DNA of 64,000 nt, taken from positions 186,001 to 250,000 of the forward strand of contig NZ_JANUGY010000004.1 in assembly GCF_024756235.1 (NCBI RefSeq). Reading direction: 5' to 3'. Positions 17,830 to 25,658 of this stretch are shown here, piece by piece. Numbering within the stretch: position 1 is the stretch's first letter; every line of letters starts with the position of its first letter. The position numbers were made by a program, and so were the translations under genes. The notes under the pieces are model-generated. The model made no database searches. It was given only the letters and a program-made list of their open reading frames with translations, and was not told where the DNA came from. Source of the DNA: Massilia kyonggiensis. GTDB lineage: Bacteria; Pseudomonadota; Gammaproteobacteria; Burkholderiales; Burkholderiaceae_D.

Positions 17830-20469
17830 TCAGGCGGCGGCCGGCAACCGTCCGGCCGCCAGCAGCCGCGCGAATTCGGCCGCCGGCACGGCGCGGCTGA
17901 ACAGCCAGCCCTGCACCAGGTCGCATCCGAGGCCGGCCAGCAGTGCCAGCTGGCCTCTCGTCTCCACCCCTTCCGCCACCACCGACAGCCGCAGGCCATG
18001 GGCCATCGCGATGACGGCGCTCGCGATCGCGAGATCGTCCGGATCCGTTTCCAGGTCGTGCACGAACGAGCGGTCGATCTTGATGCGGTCGACGGGGAAG
18101 CGCTTCAGGTAGTTGAGGTTCGAATAGCCGGTGCCGAAATCGTCGATGGCGAGCCGGATGCCCATCGCCTTCAACCGGGCCAGCAGCGCGACGCTCTTGT
18201 CGGCGTCGGCCATCGATGCGCTTTCCGTCAGTTCCAGCTCCAGCAGGCCGGGTTCGAGCCGGCAAGCGTCCAGCACCCGCCGCACGGTGCCGACGATCCG
18301 CTCGTTGAACTGGTGTGCCGACAGGTTCACGGCCACGGGCACGACCCGCAGGCCCGCGCGGCGCCAGGCCTCCAGCTGGCAACAGACTTCATGCAGCACC
18401 CATTCCCCGATCTCGACGATCAGGCCCGATTCCTCGGCCAGCGGGATGAACTCGCACGGCGGCACGAAGCCGCGCTCCGGATGGCGCCAGCGCAGCAGCG
18501 CCTCGGCGCTCACGACCGCCTCGCCGTCGACCGCCACTTGCGGTTGGAAATGCACCTCGAACTCGCGGCGCTCGAGCGCACGCCGCAGCGCGTTCTCCAG
18601 CTTGAAACGGTCGTTGGCGTCGCGGTTCAGTTCCGGCCGGTAGAAGGCGTAACGCTGGCCGGCGCCGTCGACGGCCTGGCGCAGCGCCGTCTCCGCGCCC
18701 CTGGCCAGGGTGTCGTGCGCGACGCCGTCGTTCGGATAGATCGCGATGCCGATGCTCGGGTCGAGATGGAATTCGTCGTGCTGGTAGGTGTACGGTTCCC
18801 CGAGGACGGCCAGCACGCGGCGCGCGCTCGCCGCCAGTTCGTCGGCATCGGCGCGCAGCAGGGCCAGCGCGAACGTGCCTTCCGAGAAGCTGGCGACGAC
18901 GTCCTGGCTGCCCGCCTCGCGCAGCCGCGCCGCCGCTTCCTGCAGCAGGGCCTGTTCGGCGCCGGGGCCCAGCGCTTCGCGGATCAGGGCCATGCGCCCG
19001 AAGCGCACGAGCATGAAGCCGAGGACGCGGCGGCCGGCCTGGGCCTGCACCTGCGCCTTGAGCCGGCGCAGGCGTTCGCGCAGCAGGTCGCGGTTCGGCA
19101 GGCCCGTGACGGCGTCGTAGTTGCTGGCATAGTGCAGGCGCTGCTCGGCGCCCCGCAATTCCGTGACGTCGATGCCGGTGGCGAGGACGAACTCCACGTC
19201 GCCGTCCTCGCGGCGCAGCAGCGTATGGGTCCAGACGATGCTGCGCGTGCGCCCGTCCGGCGTGATCCACTCGCCCTGCAGCCGCTGCGGCCGCGGGTCG
19301 TCCGGCAGGCCCGCGAACATGTGCCGGACGACCTCCGGGTCGGCCGCGCCGCGTACCACCTCCCAGCAGTGCCGGCCCATGGCCTGCGCCGCGCGCCAGC
19401 CCAGCGATTCCTCGCAGGCCCGGTTGAACGTCACGATGCGGCCGTCCGGGTCCGTCATCAGGACCAGCGTGCCGGCCGTCTCGACGATGGCCGACAGCCG
19501 GTTGCGCTCCGAGCGCAGCGCGTTCGTCCGCTCGACGACGAGCGCCTCGGCCCGCGTGTACAGGCGCGCGCGCTCGAGCGCAAGGGCAACCTGCTGCGCG
19601 ACGCCGGCCAGCAGTTCGCGCTCCTCGACGCTGAACGCATCGTGCCGGGCATGCGCGTGCAAGCGACCCAGTTGGCGCGTGCCCGCGAGCAGGGGCAGGC
19701 AGAGCTGCGCCGGATCGTCCGCGCCGCCGTCCGCGCACGTGCAGGCGCTGGGCATGGGCCCCTCGCCCCGTTGCGCGAGCACGCGCGCGGCGCCGTCCGG
19801 GGCGACGGTGCTGATGGCGGCGCCCGCGAGCGCCGGCAGCCGGATCAGGTGGTCCAGCGCGGCGCGCGCCACGTCGGTTTCGCCGGCGGCCTCGTTCAGG
19901 GCACCGGCGATCCGTCCCAGCAGTGCGAGGGAATCGACCATGCGCGCGAGGTCCGCGTTCAGGCGCTGGGTGTCCTCGTGGGTCGCGACGAGCAGTTCGT
20001 AGATGCGGCGCCGTTCGTCCGCCATCACTTCCAGCGGCCGCGCCGGGTCGCCCGCGCCCTGCCCCTGCAGGATGCGGCGTACGCGCTCGCGCAGCTGGTC
20101 GGCGTCGTAGGGTTTGCGCAGGAAGCCGTCGGCGCCCGCCTCCAGGCTGCGCACGATGTCCTGCAGGGTGGTCAGGCGCGTCAGCAGCAGGACGGGCACG
20201 GCGCCCAACCGCGGATCGTCCTTGAGGGCGCGGCACAGCGCGTACCCGTCCATGCGCGGCATGGCGATGTCGCTGACGACGAGGTCGGGCGCCAGCTCGC
20301 GGGCGAGGCGCAGGGCCGCCTCGCCGTCGGTGGCCACGCGCACGCGCGCCGGGCAATCCGGATCCTGCGCCAGCACCCGGGCCAGGTGCTCGGCCTGCGT
20401 CGGGCTGTCCTCGGCCACGAGGATCTCGTAGGGCAGCCCGGCCTTCTCTCTCTTGTGCGTTGTTGTCAT
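17830..20469 (-). CDS. Response regulator with GAF, PAS, degenerate GGDEF and EAL domains (c-di-GMP phosphodiesterase type)
   Basis: 879 residues from the ATG at 20469. In order: a receiver domain (about 15-130, DLVVSDIAMPRMDG with the phospho-Asp), a GAF domain (about 165-290), a PAS domain (about 310-440), a GGDEF-like domain (about 450-610) and an EAL domain (about 620-870). The GGDEF site reads SEGTF and the preceding substrate motifs are lost, so cyclase activity is unlikely. The EAL domain keeps EALLRW, the DDFGTGYSNLNYL loop, KIDRSF and VAEGVET, so c-di-GMP hydrolysis is likely. No membrane segment is present. It lies downstream of the NarL-type regulator on the same strand, though 307 bp apart. 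Confidence 0.93.
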   Translation of the reverse strand: MTTTHKREKAGLPYEILVAEDSPTQAEHLARVLAQDPDCPARVRVATDGEAALRLARELAPDLVVSDIAMPRMDGYALCRALKDDPRLGAVPVLLLTRLTTLQDIVRSLEAGADGFLRKPYDADQLRERVRRILQGQGAGDPARPLEVMADERRRIYELLVATHEDTQRLNADLARMVDSLALLGRIAGALNEAAGETDVARAALDHLIRLPALAGAAISTVAPDGAARVLAQRGEGPMPSACTCADGGADDPAQLCLPLLAGTRQLGRLHAHARHDAFSVEERELLAGVAQQVALALERARLYTRAEALVVERTNALRSERNRLSAIVETAGTLVLMTDPDGRIVTFNRACEESLGWRAAQAMGRHCWEVVRGAADPEVVRHMFAGLPDDPRPQRLQGEWITPDGRTRSIVWTHTLLRREDGDVEFVLATGIDVTELRGAEQRLHYASNYDAVTGLPNRDLLRERLRRLKAQVQAQAGRRVLGFMLVRFGRMALIREALGPGAEQALLQEAAARLREAGSQDVVASFSEGTFALALLRADADELAASARRVLAVLGEPYTYQHDEFHLDPSIGIAIYPNDGVAHDTLARGAETALRQAVDGAGQRYAFYRPELNRDANDRFKLENALRRALERREFEVHFQPQVAVDGEAVVSAEALLRWRHPERGFVPPCEFIPLAEESGLIVEIGEWVLHEVCCQLEAWRRAGLRVVPVAVNLSAHQFNERIVGTVRRVLDACRLEPGLLELELTESASMADADKSVALLARLKAMGIRLAIDDFGTGYSNLNYLKRFPVDRIKIDRSFVHDLETDPDDLAIASAVIAMAHGLRLSVVAEGVETRGQLALLAGLGCDLVQGWLFSRAVPAAEFARLLAAGRLPAAA

Positions 20470-20776
20470 CTTGTTCGCGCCGCCCTTCGTGGGCGGTCGT
20501 GCCGTCAACTCAAACCTTCGGTGGCCGGTGCAGCGCACACCCCGGCCGTCAGAACTTGCATTGATATTAGCTAAGATGGCTATCCATTAACATTCGTAGT
20601 GGGTCTGTCCATGTGGACGACCGTCATTACGAGCTGAACGCTTTGGCTCCGAATTGGCGGGAACGACGCGCACTCCACTCTGGCGCGTCACAATTTTGTG
20701 TAGGAAAAGAAGTAGGCCATGTCGCGAATTCTATGACAGTATCAGCGACACATTGTTGCCGGTTTGCAACGCAAAT
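20470..20776. other. 307-bp region without a convincing gene
   Basis: The stretch separates the REC-EAL gene from the NarL-type regulator, both leftward. A short rightward frame (20613-20807) has no ribosome-binding site, odd composition, and runs into the regulator's coding end. An AT-rich patch near 20555-20595 (TAATAT on the minus strand) is the likely promoter of the REC-EAL gene. No hairpin with a T-tract is visible after the regulator stop. Confidence 0.5.
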
Positions 20777-21424
20777 TCAGCCGGCGAGGCCGTGCTGGAG
20801 CGCGTAGCGGATGAGCGCCGCGTTCGTCGACATGCCCATCTTGCGGAAAATGCGCGCGCGGTAGGTGTTGACGGAGCTGATGCTGATCCCGAGTTCGGCC
20901 GCCACCTGCTTGATCTGCAGGCCGGACCCGATCAGCGCGACGATTTCCGACTCGCGCGGCGTCAGGCCGTGGTGCGGGGGACGCCCGCCCGGGCGCGCCT
21001 CGAGGGCAAGCAACTCGCCCACCCGCGGTCCCAGCCATGTGCTTCCCGTGGCCGCGCGGCGCACCGCTTCCACGAGTTCCGCGGACGCCATCGCCTTGGA
21101 AACATAGCCGAGCGCACCCGCACGCAACGAGGCGAGCGCGTACTTTTCCTCAGGATGCATGCTGAGGATCACGACCCGCAGGTCGGGAAAATGGCGCCGC
21201 AGTTCGGCGAGGCCGTCCAGCCCGTCGTAATCGGGCAGTGTCAGGTCCAGGATCACGACGTCGGGGTGAACCTGGGCGATGAGGGCGATCGCTTGCTTCA
21301 AGTCTGCGGCTTCACCGACGATTTTTAGGTCGGTGCAGGGCCGGACGATCTTCTTGATCCCTTCGCGGATCAGTTCATGATCGTCGGCGATGACTAGCCT
21401 GATCAATATGCTTCCTTCATACAT
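20777..21424 (-). CDS. NarL/FixJ-family response regulator
   Basis: 215 residues. The receiver domain (about 8-125) has the acidic pair ADDHE, phospho-Asp in DVVILDLTLPDYDG and a conserved Lys in GYVSKAM. The LuxR-type helix-turn-helix (about 148-210) reads LTPRESEIVALIGSGLQIKQVAAELGIS and SSVNTYRARIFRKM. It should bind DNA when phosphorylated. No histidine kinase gene is adjacent, so it is an orphan regulator here; the neighbouring multidomain REC-EAL protein lacks a kinase domain. The region before it is AT-rich and shared with the divergent DUF481 gene. Confidence 0.93.
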   Translation of the reverse strand: MYEGSILIRLVIADDHELIREGIKKIVRPCTDLKIVGEAADLKQAIALIAQVHPDVVILDLTLPDYDGLDGLAELRRHFPDLRVVILSMHPEEKYALASLRAGALGYVSKAMASAELVEAVRRAATGSTWLGPRVGELLALEARPGGRPPHHGLTPRESEIVALIGSGLQIKQVAAELGISISSVNTYRARIFRKMGMSTNAALIRYALQHGLAG

Positions 21425-21601
21425 GCAAGCCGGTATGTCGGCAAAGCAAGCATTCTAGGCAACGTTTACGCACAATTGCAAACATAATCTTTGACTAGTT
21501 AACAATTGCACTATATTTTGAAGCGTTCCCGCAAGCCAATATGTAAATTTTCCGTACGAAAGTATTTCGTCCGGCGCTTTGGGCTACAATGTCGCCTCCG
21601 C

Positions 21602-21620
21602 CGGCAGGCTCGGCCTGCCG
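21602..21620 (+). other. Hairpin in the leader of the DUF481 gene
   Basis: CGGCAGGC and GCCTGCCG form an 8-bp perfect stem with a TCG loop, 64 nt before the start codon and just after a TACAAT that could serve as a -10 box. It could stabilise the mRNA leader. There is no T-tract. Confidence 0.35.
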
Positions 21621-21683
21621 CAGATGATCCGTGAACGACAGGCTGCGCATCGCTCCCGATGGCGACGGAAGGCAGCCGACCCG

Positions 21684-22493
21684 ATGCCTATGAAATCTCT
21701 GATGCTTTGCGCGCTGGCCCTGACCGGCGCGGGAGCGGCGATGGCCGCTCCGGACGACCTCGACAGCAGCGTACCGTCGTCCAGTTACTTCACCCAGGCG
21801 CCGACGATGGCGATACCGGAAGGCAGCAACTGGTACACATCGGCCGAGCTGGGCGCGATCACGACCTCGGGCAATACCGAGGGTACGTCCGTGACCGGCA
21901 AGATCGATGCGCGCCACGAAATGGCCAACTGGAGCAACGAATACATCGTCAGCGGCTATTTCAAGGAAGACGTCACCCACAACGGCGACGGCTCCACGAC
22001 GCGCACGCGCTCGGCGGAGCGTTACCAGGTGTCGGCCAAGGCGGCGTTCAAGCTGCTGGAGGACGGCAACCGCGCCTTCCTGCTCGGCTCCCACGTGAAC
22101 GACAAGTTCGGCGCCTACACCCGCTATTCGTCGGTCGGCGTCGGTTACGGCACGCAATTGCTCAAACGCGACAATGAAACCGTCGACGTCGAGGTGGGTC
22201 CGGGTTATTTCCACGGAGAGAATGCAGCCGGCGGCGTCGAATCCGGCATGACCGTCCGCGGCGCGGCCCAGCTGCGCTGGCGCGTGAGCCCGTCGGCGGC
22301 GTTTTCGCAGAGCGTGAGCGTGGAACGGGGCACGTCGAACATGCACTCGATCGCCGAGACGGCACTGTCCACCAAGATCAACGGCACGATGCAGATGAAG
22401 GCCGCGTTCAGCGCGCGCAACGATACCAATGTGCCGGACAACAAGAAGAACACGGATACGCAGACGTCGCTGACGCTCGTGTATTCGTTCTGA
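21684..22493 (+). CDS. DUF481-family outer-membrane protein (YdiY-like)
   Basis: 269 residues with a Sec signal peptide (MKSLMLCALALTGAGAAMAAP). The mature part has alternating short strands rich in aromatic and polar residues, ending in LTLVYSF, a terminal Phe typical of outer-membrane beta-barrels. WYTSAELGAITTSGNTEGTSVTGKID is the DUF481 opening. Such proteins are small barrels of unknown function, some induced by salt or acid. The ATG at 21684 has GGAAGG 11 nt upstream; 21690 is an alternative. It is divergent from the NarL-type regulator, which is therefore a candidate controller. Confidence 0.88.
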   Translation: MPMKSLMLCALALTGAGAAMAAPDDLDSSVPSSSYFTQAPTMAIPEGSNWYTSAELGAITTSGNTEGTSVTGKIDARHEMANWSNEYIVSGYFKEDVTHNGDGSTTRTRSAERYQVSAKAAFKLLEDGNRAFLLGSHVNDKFGAYTRYSSVGVGYGTQLLKRDNETVDVEVGPGYFHGENAAGGVESGMTVRGAAQLRWRVSPSAAFSQSVSVERGTSNMHSIAETALSTKINGTMQMKAAFSARNDTNVPDNKKNTDTQTSLTLVYSF

Positions 22494-22502
22494 CCAGCCA
22501 AC

Positions 22503-22527
22503 GAAAACGGCCGGCAATGCCGGCCGT
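22503..22527 (-). terminator. Hairpin between convergent DUF481 and barrel-protein genes
   Basis: ACGGCCGGC (22507-22515) and GCCGGCCGT (22519-22527) form a 9-bp perfect stem with a 3-nt loop. On the minus strand it is followed by TTTCG, 21 nt after the stop of the leftward gene. The short T-run makes it a moderate intrinsic terminator that may serve both convergent genes. Confidence 0.55.
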
Positions 22528-22548
22528 CATGCGATCCGCCGGAAAGGC

Positions 22549-23043
22549 TTACTTCGCCAGGATGCGGCCCGACAACTGCATCGTACCCTGCCCCGTCGCC
22601 ATGTCTTCGCCGCCCGTGAGGTCGCCGCCGCCGGTGGCCTTCGCGTAGCGTCCCGTGCCGCCCGTGATCTGGAACGTGGCATTACTGAATACGTACTTGG
22701 TGCCCTCGCCCGTCGGCACGAACTGGCCGCTGTAGTCGGCATAGATCAGCTCGCCGGTCATCGTCGTGATGAGCAGTTTGCCGTCGCTGAAGGTGAACGA
22801 GGTGCCGTTCGGCGTGATGCAGTCGCTGGCCAGGAAGGTGACCTTGTTGCCGGCAACGCTGCTGGTGCCGAAGCCCAGGATGGTACCGCCGAAATTCGAG
22901 GCGCAACGCGCGGAAGGCCCGGGGATTTCCTGCAGCACGCCGGACACCTTGAAGTCCTTGTACGTGGCCGGATCGGCGGAAGCGCAGATTGCGGCAGACA
23001 TCAGGACGGCGCCGGTGGCAAAACGCAGGACAGACTTGAACAT
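22549..23043 (-). CDS. Small secreted protein, allene-oxide-cyclase-like barrel
   Basis: 164 residues with a clear Sec signal peptide (MFKSVLRFATGAVLMSAAICASA). The mature part is beta-rich with two Cys that could pair. FQITGGTGRYAKATGGGDLTG near the C-terminus resembles the I-x-G-G-T-G-x-Y motif of the allene oxide cyclase/dirigent-type barrel, found in many small bacterial secreted proteins of unknown function. GGAGA precedes the ATG at 23043; a TTG four codons upstream is less likely. It stands alone, with an inverted repeat overlapping the promoter area. I cannot name a substrate. Confidence 0.8.
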   Translation of the reverse strand: MFKSVLRFATGAVLMSAAICASADPATYKDFKVSGVLQEIPGPSARCASNFGGTILGFGTSSVAGNKVTFLASDCITPNGTSFTFSDGKLLITTMTGELIYADYSGQFVPTGEGTKYVFSNATFQITGGTGRYAKATGGGDLTGGEDMATGQGTMQLSGRILAK

Positions 23044-23078
23044 GAAGTTCTCCAAATAAATTGTAGAACCCCAATTTT

Positions 23079-23095
23079 AACGATTTGCTATCGTT
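23079..23095. promoter_or_regulatory. Inverted repeat in the promoter of the secreted barrel protein
   Basis: AACGAT, 5 nt, ATCGTT lies 36 nt upstream of the start, directly before a TAAAAT on the minus strand that could be the -10 box. The position between -35 and -10 suits a repressor site; the regulator is unknown. Confidence 0.35.
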
Positions 23096-23162
23096 TCGTG
23101 CGTACGAGTGTGTATTTTATTGTATCAATTTTGCCGACATAGACACATTCGATATAAATGTA

Positions 23163-23573
23163 TTAACATAGATCACCCGCCGATCGTGTCGTGGCGTAAC
23201 GCGGCAATGCATCGGCGAGATGGAGCCACCGTACCTGCCGGGAAGCGAAGGTGTGGTCGGCGGGCGCGATCGCGTCCGGGTCGTCCAGGCTGCAGATCGT
23301 GACGTCGATCTCGTCGGGCGCGCCGGCGCCATGCCACGTCAGCTGCGTGCCGCACTGGCCGCAGAACTGACGCTCGACGCCGGGACTGGATGCGTGGCGG
23401 GCCGGCGTGCCGCGGGTCCAGTGCAGCGCGTCGCAGCGCACGCTGAACCACGCGAGGGCGGGCGCACCGCTGGCGCGCCGGCAGTCGACGCAATGGCATA
23501 GCGTGGCGTTGGAAGGCTCTCCAGACGCCTCGTAGCGCACCGCTCCGCACATGCAGCCGCCCTGCAATCCCAT
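23163..23573 (-). CDS. GFA (CENP-V/Gfa) family zinc protein
   Basis: 136 residues. The N-terminal GGCMCGAVRYEA and CHCVDCRRASGAP hold the first zinc-binding cysteines, and FCGQCGTQLTWHG the second set, the pattern of glutathione-dependent formaldehyde-activating (GFA) proteins. Members act on, or are proposed to act on, glutathione S-hydroxymethyl adducts, but the enzymatic role of most is unproven. GGAGAG lies just before the ATG. It follows the MFS gene by 22 bp and is the third gene of a thioredoxin-MFS-GFA operon, which would suit detoxification of a reactive carbonyl or thiol-reactive compound. Confidence 0.92.
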   Translation of the reverse strand: MGLQGGCMCGAVRYEASGEPSNATLCHCVDCRRASGAPALAWFSVRCDALHWTRGTPARHASSPGVERQFCGQCGTQLTWHGAGAPDEIDVTICSLDDPDAIAPADHTFASRQVRWLHLADALPRYATTRSAGDLC

Positions 23574-23595
23574 GACCCTCTCCAGGTTGTCGGTG

Positions 23596-24894
23596 TCAGC
23601 GCGCGGCGGCCGGCTCGCTCTGCGGTGCCGGTGCCGTCAGCAGCAACGCGACGAGGCTGATGACGGACGCCACGCTCAAATACCAGCCCACGGTCTGCAA
23701 GCCGTAGTTGGTCGCGAGCCATGTTGCCACATATGGCGCGAGCGAGGCGCCCAGGATGCCGGCCAGGTTGAACGTGAGCGACGCGCCCGTGTAGCGGACC
23801 TCGGCCGGGAACAGTTCCGACAGCAAGGTGCCCAGCGGGCCATAGGTCAGGCCGATCAGGCACTGGCCCAGCACGAGGAACAGCGCGACGAGCGTCAACT
23901 GGCCGGACCCGAACAGCGGCCCGAACAGCAGGCCGAACAGCGCGAGGCCGACGGACACGAGGATCATCGCCGCGCGCCGGCCGTGACGGTCGGCCAGCAC
24001 GGCCGCGATGGGGATCGTGAGTCCGAAGAAGACGATGGCGCCCAGTTGCAGCAGCAGGAACGTCTGGCGCGAATAGCCCAGCGCCGATGTGCCCCAGCTC
24101 AGGGCGAACACGGTCATCAGGTAGAACACGACGAACGTGGCCAGCGCCGCGAGCGTGCCCAGCACGAGCGCGCGCGTGTGATTCGCGAACACGGCCGCGA
24201 CGGGCAGTTTCACGCGTTCGTTACGGTCGAGCACTGCCTGGAAATCGGGCGTTTCCGTGATTTTCAGGCGCACGTACAGGCCGACCAGGACGAGCAGCGC
24301 GCTCGCGAGGAAGGGAATCCGCCACCCGTAGCGCAGGAAATCGGCATCGGACAAGGTCTGCGACAGCAGCAGGAACACGCCGCTCGACAGGAAGAAGCCG
24401 ATCGGCGCGCCCAGTTGCGGGAACATGCCGTACCAAGCGCGCTTGCCCGGCGGCGCGTTCTCGGTCGCGAGCAGCACGGCGCCGCCCCACTCCCCGCCCA
24501 GGCCGAGGCCCTGGCCGAAGCGGCACAGCGCGAGCAGCAGCGGCGCGAGCGTGCCGATCGACGCGTAGGTGGGCAGCAGGCCGATGACGACGGTCGACAG
24601 GCCCATCGTCAGCAGCGCGGCCACGAGCGTGGCTTTACGGCCCACGCGGTCGCCGAAGTGGCCGAACACGGCCGAGCCGACCGGGCGCGCAAAAAAGGCG
24701 ATGGCGAACGTCGCCAGCGATTGCAGGGTGGCTGTCGCCGCGTCCCCGGCCGGGAAGAACAGCTTCGGGAACACGAGCACGGCGGCCGTGGCGTAGATAT
24801 AAAAGTCGAAGAACTCGATGGTGGTGCCGATCAGACTGGCGAACAGGACGGTCGCCGGGCGGTTCCGGGGCGTGTGCGCGGGGGATCCGGTCAT
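23596..24894 (-). CDS. MFS transporter, metabolite:proton symporter (MHS) type
   Basis: 432 residues with 12 predicted helices. IGTTIEFFDFYIYATAAVLVFPKLFF and RPVGSAVFGHFGDRVGRKATL are the hallmarks of the MHS subfamily (ProP/KgtP/ShiA-like), which imports small organic acids or osmolytes. RFGQGLGLGGEWGGAVLLATE is the helix 4-5 motif. The start ATG at 24894 overlaps the thioredoxin stop in ATGA, so translation is coupled. The frame is open upstream, but that part lies inside the thioredoxin gene. The substrate is not identifiable. Confidence 0.92.
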   Translation of the reverse strand: MTGSPAHTPRNRPATVLFASLIGTTIEFFDFYIYATAAVLVFPKLFFPAGDAATATLQSLATFAIAFFARPVGSAVFGHFGDRVGRKATLVAALLTMGLSTVVIGLLPTYASIGTLAPLLLALCRFGQGLGLGGEWGGAVLLATENAPPGKRAWYGMFPQLGAPIGFFLSSGVFLLLSQTLSDADFLRYGWRIPFLASALLVLVGLYVRLKITETPDFQAVLDRNERVKLPVAAVFANHTRALVLGTLAALATFVVFYLMTVFALSWGTSALGYSRQTFLLLQLGAIVFFGLTIPIAAVLADRHGRRAAMILVSVGLALFGLLFGPLFGSGQLTLVALFLVLGQCLIGLTYGPLGTLLSELFPAEVRYTGASLTFNLAGILGASLAPYVATWLATNYGLQTVGWYLSVASVISLVALLLTAPAPQSEPAAAR

Positions 24895-25214
24895 GCGGCA
24901 CCGGCCTGCGACAACGCGTCGGCGAGCTCGCTGCTCGCGACCGGGCGCACGACGCGCGCGACTTCCTGGCCATCCTTGAGCACGACGACGGTCGGCCACA
25001 GCTTCACCTTGAACGAACGGCCCAGCTTGCGTCCGGGGCCATCCTCGACCTTGATGTGCTTTACGCCCGGATACGGTGCCAGCGCGTCGTCGATATGGCT
25101 GGCCGCCGCCTGGCAATAGCCGCACCAGTTCGTGCCGAAATCGAGGGCGACGACGCCGGGCAGCGCGTCGATGGCGCTGCGCTCGGGCTGCGCCGTTTCA
25201 TAGGGTTTGCTCAT
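24891..25214 (-). CDS. Thioredoxin-family protein with WCGYC active site
   Basis: 107 residues from the ATG at 25214 (GGAGA 5 nt upstream). It has the thioredoxin fold order: strand VVALDFGTNWCGYC, helix, IKVEDGPGRKLGRSFKVKLWPTVVVL with the cis-Pro before TVVVL, then DGQEVARVV. The active site CGYC differs from the CGPC of housekeeping thioredoxins, which usually means a different redox potential or partner. No signal peptide, so cytoplasmic. First gene of the thioredoxin-MFS-GFA unit with a 4-bp overlap to the transporter. Confidence 0.93.
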   Translation of the reverse strand: MSKPYETAQPERSAIDALPGVVALDFGTNWCGYCQAAASHIDDALAPYPGVKHIKVEDGPGRKLGRSFKVKLWPTVVVLKDGQEVARVVRPVASSELADALSQAGAA

Positions 25215-25369
25215 GCATGTCTCCATGTTGTCGATCACGCTAGCCTACAACAAAACATGCCATCGGAGTAAGTCTCGGCCGCTTTTAAGGCGGTCACAAC
25301 GTGAAACACCGAACGGAATACGGCCGCGGCCGGTGGCATCCTGCAAGCATATCGACCAAGGAGGCCATC

Positions 25370-25558
25370 ATGTCCGATAACCTGCAAAACCGCGGCCAGC
25401 AGGACCGCTCGCGCATCAACCTGCACGAAAAATGGGAGGTCCAGTACTGGACCAAGGAGCTGGGCGTGACCGAGGAAGAGCTGGCCAAGGCCGTCAAGGA
25501 AGCCGGCAGCAGCAGCGCCGAGGCCGTCCGCCAGCACCTGCGCGGCACGCGTCACTGA
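25370..25558 (+). CDS. DUF3606 small protein
   Basis: 62 residues starting at the ATG at 25370, with a strong AAGGAGG site. The core QDRSRINLHEKWEVQYWTKELGVTEEELAKAVKEAGSSS is the DUF3606 pattern, a short helical domain that looks like a three-helix DNA-binding or adaptor fold; its function is unknown. In related bacteria such genes often sit among general-stress genes, and here MscS and an SDR follow. A longer in-frame start at 25301 lacks a ribosome-binding site. Confidence 0.88.
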   Translation: MSDNLQNRGQQDRSRINLHEKWEVQYWTKELGVTEEELAKAVKEAGSSSAEAVRQHLRGTRH

Positions 25559-25580
25559 TCCTGTAAGCACTCCCGCCTGA

Positions 25581-25607
25581 CGCCCGACCGGCGCCGCCGG
25601 CCGGGCG
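25581..25607 (+). other. GC-rich hairpin after the DUF3606 gene
   Basis: CGCCCGACCGGC and GCCGGCCGGGCG pair with one A-C mismatch around a 3-nt loop, 23 nt after the stop. No T-tract follows, so it is either a weak terminator or an mRNA-stabilising stem before mscS. Confidence 0.4.
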
Positions 25608-25658
25608 CTATCCCTTCGCGCGTGCTCCCGCGCAACCCGTCTTTTCGAAAGGAGCCCG

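Noticed and set aside
20613..20807. 64-residue rightward frame before the NarL-type regulator
   Set aside because: No start signal, no conserved pattern, and its 3' part is antisense to the regulator.
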